The notes below the pieces were generated by a model. That model worked only from the letters and a program-made list of their open reading frames with translations. It did no database searches and was not told where the DNA came from. Made by a program: the position numbers and the translations under genes. From assembly GCA_007117185.1 (NCBI GenBank), contig SKHA01000128.1, positions 1-11,681 of the forward strand: a DNA stretch of 11,681 bases, written 5' to 3'. The DNA comes from Spirochaeta sp. Lineage in GTDB: Bacteria > Spirochaetota > Spirochaetia > DSM-27196 > Alkalispirochaetaceae. Numbering within the stretch: the stretch's first letter is position 1; each line of letters opens with the position of its first letter. This document shows, piece by piece, positions 6,641 through 11,681 of the stretch.

Positions 6641-9600
6641 ATGGGTATGTCGGGAACGCGGAGAGTACTCTCAAGCCTCATGATGCTCTGTATCGTTGTT
6701 TCCGTGAATCCTTCCGGGCGAAGAGAGGATCCGATCCGGCGTGCCCGGGAGCTGGTTTCGGCCAGCCGGGTCAACGAGGCGATTCTGCTCCTTGAACAGA
6801 CCGTACGGGAAGATCCCGATCGCATCGTTGAGGCGGAGGCGCTGCTGCGGACGATTCGCGAGATTCGCGGGGAATACAACGTCCTGTTCGAGCAACTGAT
6901 AGACAACCTTGTGAACAATCCCGACAACATTGATCGCACCCTAGAAATAATCGACATGATGGAGGCGCTGGATGAGTTTCCCAACGAGCGGGTGATCTCA
7001 CAGGTCCAGGACGCCCGGGTGATCGCCCAGCTGGCCTTTGATCGCAACGTGGTGGACGTTACGATGGACCAGGCTCGAGAGCTGCTGGCGGCGGAACGCT
7101 TTGTCGAGGCGATCCAGCTGTACTACAGTCTCCGGGATCTGCAGCGGGATCGCTTTGAGATCCGCGGGTTCGGTGATATTTTCGTGAATCGGGTGAATCA
7201 GACGGTAGATCGCCTGGCCGGGGTGGTTGATGATGCCCTGGTGCGAGCTCCTGAATATGTCGCCGCAGGTGATGACGTGCTGGAGATCGCCTCTTTCGAC
7301 CTCACCATTCTGGAACCGGAGGACCTGGACTTTTTCCTCGAACGGGCATCCGGGATGGTCGATGTGGTTCAGCGTGCCGGAGAGGTGACCCGTGAGCTGG
7401 TGATACTGAAGTCTCAGGTGGCGTTGCAGTTTCCCAACGTTCCGGTGGACTGGTATCTGAACTTCCAGGAGATCGTCACCCGCGGGCGCAGCGAGTTCCG
7501 TGACCGCGAGGGAATCGACTATGCAATTCGCCGAATCTACGGCGATTCGCTGGAGAGTCTGGCGGAACTGACCCGGACGCGTACTGAAGAGAGCTTTCAA
7601 CAGGCGCTGCAGCTGGCCTCTCAGGGTTCCCATGATGCTGCGGCGGGCCTGTACGATGCAGCGTCCCGGGCAGCAGCGATCTGGGAACTGGCTGAGAGTT
7701 CCCTGGTTGGGGTGATGGACCCCTTTCCGACTCCCGGAGATTTCGCCGCAGTGGTTGACGCGGCAGATGCCGAGCCGTTTCTTCGGGCGCGAGGTATCCG
7801 CATTGCCGCGGAGAGCCTCGGTGAGCTGAGTACCACCCGAGCCTCCGTCAGCTTCATCGCCGCCGAACCCACCCAGCCTGCTGCCTTCCTGGGTGAGCAG
7901 AAGGACCTCGTCGCTGATCTGGTGGCGCTCCTGCGGGGGGGAGAGACCAGGTGGCAGGGGGAAAGCGCGGCTATCCGCGAGACCTACCGGGAAGAACTGT
8001 CAGTTTTGCCGCAGGACGTTCTGCAGACCACCGACCGTCGCTGGCAGGAGGCGATTACAGCGGCGGTTCGGCAGGAATGGGCCCTGGCGGTTGCCCGCTC
8101 GGGGAGCAGAACGATAGAGGTTCCCTCCGGTCTTGATGAGATAAACCGGCGTCTTGGTGAGGTGGAACCCCTTCTTGCGGGGGTGGAAGAGGTCATCATA
8201 GACGATGACGAGGTTCTCTCCGATGAAGAAGAGATTCAAGTGGGGATTCGGATCGTCCGCTACCCCGATGACGCCAGTCAGCGACTCCAGCTGATCTCGA
8301 ACGATTTGCAGCAGGAGCTGGAGCGGATACTCCTGACCCGGGCAGAACTGCTGGATGACCAGTCGTACGTGATTGATTCTCCAGTAGTCACCCAGGAGAG
8401 CTCCCGTTTGCTTGCTCTGGAAGCGCGAGCGCAGCAGCTGCAGGATCGCGTTACCGCCGACGCGGACCAGGCGCGGGCGTTGATCGCTGAGGCGGAGCAG
8501 CGTCGGAATCAGGGATTTCAGCGTGTCGCCGACGCTCGAGGGGCGATCTCGGCTATTCAGTTGAACGCCGCGAGGAACAACTGGAACGCTGCCCGGGAGG
8601 CGTTCTTCGATTCCCTGGAGCTGCGGGAAGACTCGGAGTTCCGGGAAGAGGCGGACCGATTGATACAGCAGCTGGGGCTGGAGCTGCTGGAGCTGGAGAA
8701 CGTGATCGTCGTCCAGCGGGTTCGTGAACTTCTGACGGCGGCGGAGACGCAATACAATCAGGATCAGTACATTGCCGCCAGAGACACCCTGCTGGAGGCG
8801 CAGCAGACCTGGGAACAGACCAACGTTGAGACCAACAGCGAGATCGATCGCTGGCTGGTCCTCACGACCGCGGCGATCAGCCTGGAGGAGGGGCGGGACC
8901 TCACCCCGGCGGACCCCCTCTATCCCATTCTGGGTAACTACCTGAGTCTGGCCCGGGAGGATTTTAATCAGGCTGTCTCTTTGCACAACGACGGGGTGGT
9001 TGAGCGGGCGGACGTCCTCTTTGAGCGCTCTCTGCGGAACCTGCGGAATGTTCGGGACGTACGCCCCCTGAACTGGGAAGCCCGAATTCTGGAGCTGGAG
9101 ATCGCCCAGATTCGCAACCCTGATGACTTCGACAACGTCTTCGCGACGCGGTATCAGCAGGCGATCGCTCGTCTGCCCGAGGTGGGACCACTGGAAGTCT
9201 ACAGCGAGCTTGAAGTGCTGGCGGAGATCAACCCGGACTTTCCGGGCATTCAGGCACAGATCAGGCAGCTGGAGATCGCTCTGAACCTGCGTCCAGACCC
9301 GGTAGATCAGGGGCGCATCACTCAGGCGCGTCAGCTTTTTCAGCGGGCGCAGCAGCTTTCCGGCGGAACCCGGGATCAGGCGATCGTTGCCGTTTCCCTG
9401 CTGGAGGAAGCGGTCAACCTGAACCCGGGTGACAGTAACGTCCGATTTCTGCTGGACCAGCTGAGAATCCGCCTTGGCGGCCAGGCAACCGTTGCGCTCA
9501 CCGCAGTTGACGAGCAGCAGTATCGCCGGGCAGAGACGCTGTTCTCCCAGGGGCAGGTACTGCAGGCGCTGGGTATCGTCGAACGTCTGCTGGCAAGCAG

Positions 9601-9667
9601 CGGCAACCAGGGATATCCACCACTGGTGGAACTTCGCCGGCGTATTGGCCTGCGACTGGGTATTTGA
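6641..9667 (+). CDS. Large exported TPR/helical-repeat protein
   Basis: A 1008-residue, almost entirely helical protein. The start has two basic residues (RR, 7-8) followed by a hydrophobic stretch (VLSSLMMLCIVVSV, 9-22), a signal peptide or anchor, so the bulk is probably periplasmic. TPR-like units with the small-residue/helix pattern are visible near 33-70, 144-172, 640-685, 700-740, 775-805, 910-945 and 970-1008; between them are long Gln/Glu/Arg-rich helices. A very acidic patch (IIDDDEVLSDEEE, about 518-530) separates the two halves. The only cysteine is C17, inside the hydrophobic stretch. No enzyme motif is present, so a scaffold or binding role is inferred. ATG at 6641 has GAGAGG 10 nt upstream; ATG at 6647 has AAGG 7 nt upstream and is equally possible. 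The next gene follows after 14 nt. Long minus-strand frames here are shadows. Confidence 0.85.
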   Translation: MGMSGTRRVLSSLMMLCIVVSVNPSGRREDPIRRARELVSASRVNEAILLLEQTVREDPDRIVEAEALLRTIREIRGEYNVLFEQLIDNLVNNPDNIDRTLEIIDMMEALDEFPNERVISQVQDARVIAQLAFDRNVVDVTMDQARELLAAERFVEAIQLYYSLRDLQRDRFEIRGFGDIFVNRVNQTVDRLAGVVDDALVRAPEYVAAGDDVLEIASFDLTILEPEDLDFFLERASGMVDVVQRAGEVTRELVILKSQVALQFPNVPVDWYLNFQEIVTRGRSEFRDREGIDYAIRRIYGDSLESLAELTRTRTEESFQQALQLASQGSHDAAAGLYDAASRAAAIWELAESSLVGVMDPFPTPGDFAAVVDAADAEPFLRARGIRIAAESLGELSTTRASVSFIAAEPTQPAAFLGEQKDLVADLVALLRGGETRWQGESAAIRETYREELSVLPQDVLQTTDRRWQEAITAAVRQEWALAVARSGSRTIEVPSGLDEINRRLGEVEPLLAGVEEVIIDDDEVLSDEEEIQVGIRIVRYPDDASQRLQLISNDLQQELERILLTRAELLDDQSYVIDSPVVTQESSRLLALEARAQQLQDRVTADADQARALIAEAEQRRNQGFQRVADARGAISAIQLNAARNNWNAAREAFFDSLELREDSEFREEADRLIQQLGLELLELENVIVVQRVRELLTAAETQYNQDQYIAARDTLLEAQQTWEQTNVETNSEIDRWLVLTTAAISLEEGRDLTPADPLYPILGNYLSLAREDFNQAVSLHNDGVVERADVLFERSLRNLRNVRDVRPLNWEARILELEIAQIRNPDDFDNVFATRYQQAIARLPEVGPLEVYSELEVLAEINPDFPGIQAQIRQLEIALNLRPDPVDQGRITQARQLFQRAQQLSGGTRDQAIVAVSLLEEAVNLNPGDSNVRFLLDQLRIRLGGQATVALTAVDEQQYRRAETLFSQGQVLQALGIVERLLASSGNQGYPPLVELRRRIGLRLGI

Positions 9668-9684
9668 GGTACCATGCGCCAGTG
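9666..9684 (+). promoter_or_regulatory. Ribosome binding site and GTG start of the propeller gene
   Basis: GAGG (9666-9669) overlaps the TGA stop of the TPR gene (9665-9667) and lies 12 nt before GTG at 9682. The ATG at 9674 is better spaced but is in another frame and stops after three codons (ATG CGC CAG TGA). An in-frame TTG at 9664 is the only upstream alternative. GTG at 9682 gives a clean signal peptide and is preferred. Confidence 0.5.
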
Positions 9685-11681
9685 ATCTCCCGGAGTATTC
9701 TTCGCCGAAACGCGGTCCATCGTATCGTTGTTCTCGTTTTACTGCTCAGCGTCTTCTCGTCCCCGTTGGTGTCGGCGCAGATAACCGAGTACTTTGAAGA
9801 CCCTCTGCGTCTTACCGACGTGCACGCGAGGTTTCCCCGGTTTCTTGATCTGGGTGACTCCCTGATGATTCTCTACCAGGAGATCGACCGGCAGGGACCT
9901 CAGGGCGGGCAGATCTATCTGTCGGCGCTCGTGTCAGAAACCGGCCGCAGCTGGGACTCAGTGCCCCGGGCTATCGGCCCGATAACCTACACCGGGAGCA
10001 CCGTACCGCTGCTCTTCTCCGCGACTGCCACCGCCTCCGGCGATATTGTTGTAGCGGTTACCGCGTCGTCAGAAGAAACGCGCATCTATCATTCCGGTGA
10101 CAGTGGAGAGTCGTTTCAGCTGGTCCACACCGTTTTCACCGTGGAAACCAACGTGGCGCCCTCACTGACCGAGTCTTCCGATGGTTCGATCCTGCTCTTC
10201 GTGAACCGCAACCTGGATGGTCGACAGCAGATCATCTACCAGGTGTCCCGGGACGGCACCACCTGGAGCGACTCCCGTCCACTGGACCCTGATGCGGAGG
10301 TGGGACTCTCGTTTCTGCCTCGGCATGTTTCCGGAAACGGGATCGATTACGTCATCTATCAGGCGATCAACATCCGGCTGCGCAGCACCTATCAGCTGTA
10401 CCTCAAGACCAGCAGCGATGGGGGCAGGACCTGGAGTCCCTCCCGACGAATGACCACCTTTGTCGACTTTTCCCAGAGCGACAACCCCGATCTCTACGAC
10501 AACCAGCGGGCAGATCTGGCGGTAAACCCGGTGGATCAGCGCCCTCACCTTGTCTGGGAACGGCGTTTCCAGACGGGCAGCCCCCAGATCTACCATATGA
10601 TCCTGAATCGGGACGGCAGCCCCAGCGACCAGATCGAAGAGGTTACCGGCCGTTTTGATATTGCCCGGGCGCCGCGGATAGCCTTCGACGGAGATGAACC
10701 GGTGATCGTCTGGTTTACCAACCCCTCCGGCAACAGTCGAATCTTCCTCGGCCGCCCCGGGCCGTTTCGTTGGGAGGCTGAACGGATCAGCCCGGCGGTG
10801 GGAGAAGCGGTTTTTGCAGAACCGGTGCGGTACAATGATCGTCTGCACATCGTCTGGCAGACACGCATTGATGACAACACCGCGGCGGTGGTGTACAAGG
10901 AGCCGGATCAGTCGGTCGATCCGCCTCAGCTGGCGGCGTTGAACTTTCGGGAAGGGGAGCGTAGCGCCGTCGAACAGGTGCGTGTTGCGGCGCGAGACCC
11001 CGCCGACGCCTCGGGTATCCGCGGTTACGCCTACACCTGGAGTCGGGACCCTCGAGCGGATGTTCCCCGGGATCTGATGCAACGGGTTCCCCAGCGAGAA
11101 ATATCTGCACGTGCCGATGCGGACGGCCCGTGGTATTTGCGGGTGAGGGCCACCGACTTCGCCGGAAACTGGTCGGAACCGGCGACGATCAGCTATTACC
11201 TGGATACGACGCCTCCAGGGCCGGTGGTGTTTCCCCCACCGGCGGTGGATGAGAACGGTTACCTGGTCTCGAACACATTCGCCGTGGGATGGCGCCCGCC
11301 GGCGGATGAGGAGCATCTTGGCGGGTTCTCGGTGCGTCTCGACTTCATCGATTCCAGCACAGCCAGGGACCCGGGAACGATTCTCCCCCCGGCGGTACCG
11401 CCTCGGGTCACCACCACCGATTCATCCCTGAGGCGTACAAACGTTCAGGACGGGTTATGGCTGCTTACGGTAGCCGCGGTGGACAGCGTAGGCAATGTCG
11501 GGCCGGCCCGGTCGCTTCCGCTGCGATTGAACAAGTTTGTCCCCTTCACCTTTGTCAGCGGTACAACCGTGAGCCGGGATCTTCTGGGGCGCCCATCCCT
11601 CTCGGTGGTGGGTCGGGGTTTTGACACCAACGGGTCAATCCAGCAGATCATCCTTGATCGGGACGGTGAACCGCCCTGGGA
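9682..11681 (+). CDS. Secreted Asp-box (BNR) propeller protein with Ig/FN3-like modules (C-terminus cut by the window edge)
   Basis: An uninterrupted frame of 666 codons runs off the right edge. Residues 1-33 form a signal peptide: basic ISRSILRRN, hydrophobic IVVLVLLLSVF, cleavage likely after VSA. Residues about 50-400 look like a sialidase-type beta-propeller. There is a full Asp-box at 244-251 (SSDGGRTW), others at 138-145 (SGDSGESF) and 189-195 (SRDGTTW), and a degraded one at 84-91. Later blades show repeated strand ends LVW, IVW and IVW (about 291, 342 and 391). From about 410 come modules of Ig/FN3 type, each ending in a 'W-x-L-x-V-x-A-x-D-x-x-G-N' strand (485-497 and 593-605), linked by DTTPPGPV (about 508-515). 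A further beta module begins near 625. Catalytic sialidase residues are not evident, so a surface or adhesive binding role is more likely than glycosidase activity. No cysteine is present. It is in one operon with the TPR gene. Confidence 0.82.
   Translation, partial: MISRSILRRNAVHRIVVLVLLLSVFSSPLVSAQITEYFEDPLRLTDVHARFPRFLDLGDSLMILYQEIDRQGPQGGQIYLSALVSETGRSWDSVPRAIGPITYTGSTVPLLFSATATASGDIVVAVTASSEETRIYHSGDSGESFQLVHTVFTVETNVAPSLTESSDGSILLFVNRNLDGRQQIIYQVSRDGTTWSDSRPLDPDAEVGLSFLPRHVSGNGIDYVIYQAINIRLRSTYQLYLKTSSDGGRTWSPSRRMTTFVDFSQSDNPDLYDNQRADLAVNPVDQRPHLVWERRFQTGSPQIYHMILNRDGSPSDQIEEVTGRFDIARAPRIAFDGDEPVIVWFTNPSGNSRIFLGRPGPFRWEAERISPAVGEAVFAEPVRYNDRLHIVWQTRIDDNTAAVVYKEPDQSVDPPQLAALNFREGERSAVEQVRVAARDPADASGIRGYAYTWSRDPRADVPRDLMQRVPQREISARADADGPWYLRVRATDFAGNWSEPATISYYLDTTPPGPVVFPPPAVDENGYLVSNTFAVGWRPPADEEHLGGFSVRLDFIDSSTARDPGTILPPAVPPRVTTTDSSLRRTNVQDGLWLLTVAAVDSVGNVGPARSLPLRLNKFVPFTFVSGTTVSRDLLGRPSLSVVGRGFDTNGSIQQIILDRDGEPPW

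Noticed and set aside
6641..6720. Lipoprotein signal in the TPR protein (Cys17)
   Set aside because: The residue before Cys is Leu and the chain stays hydrophobic after it (IVVSV), unlike a lipobox; an ordinary signal peptide or anchor fits better.
8000..8986. Minus-strand frame of 328 residues within the TPR gene
   Set aside because: Antisense shadow of a long regular helical protein with GC-biased codons; no start signal or motif.
10162..11316. Minus-strand frame of 384 residues within the propeller gene
   Set aside because: Antisense shadow; the plus frame has a signal peptide, Asp-boxes and FN3-like strands and is open throughout.
9682..11681. Active sialidase
   Set aside because: Asp-boxes mark the propeller fold only; I could not identify the arginine triad, Asp and Tyr/Glu set of true sialidases, so enzymatic activity is not claimed.
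1..11681. Defence island, phage remnant or mobile element
   Set aside because: No integrase, transposase, terminal repeats, toxin-antitoxin pair or nuclease is visible, and base composition looks uniform across the window.

Overview
The window is ordinary chromosomal coding DNA of moderately high GC (about 60% by eye) with short intergenic gaps. The best taxonomic clue is the FadL-like outer-membrane protein at 5231-6532, which fits the UPF0164 family typical of spirochaetes. A free-living, Spirochaeta-like member of the Spirochaetales is therefore my best guess, made without any database search. I see no rRNA, tRNA, CRISPR array, insertion sequence, integrase or attachment site, and nothing phage-like.

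Left part (1-2980). An unrecognised, mostly helical protein (minus strand, cut by the left edge) is divergent from a calcineurin-type metallophosphoesterase at 1085-2185. The two share a compact 82-bp promoter region with back-to-back sigma70-like boxes. The first phosphoesterase converges, with only 6 bp between stop codons, on a second and unrelated one of the PPP/ApaH type (2192-2980, minus).

Middle part (3029-5256). An M29-family metallo-aminopeptidase is followed by a Gfo/Idh/MocA-family oxidoreductase. The two genes overlap by GTGA and are almost certainly translationally coupled. The oxidoreductase overlaps the 3' end of the convergent outer-membrane protein gene by 26 bp.

Right part (5231-11681). 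This is an envelope locus. A FadL/UPF0164-like beta-barrel with a C-terminal TPR-like tail (minus) diverges from a two-gene plus-strand unit. That unit encodes a roughly 1000-residue TPR/helical exported protein and, 14 nt later, a large secreted protein with Asp-box (BNR) beta-propeller repeats followed by Ig/FN3-like modules (cut by the right edge). The mature parts of all three proteins contain no cysteine in the residues visible here. Barrel, TPR scaffold and propeller/FN3 protein together look like parts of one uncharacterised envelope assembly, and this is the most interesting part of the window. Two smaller points deserve a look: several genes have -10-like hexamers almost touching the start codon with no Shine-Dalgarno (possible leaderless mRNAs), and the barrel gene carries an in-frame G8 tract.
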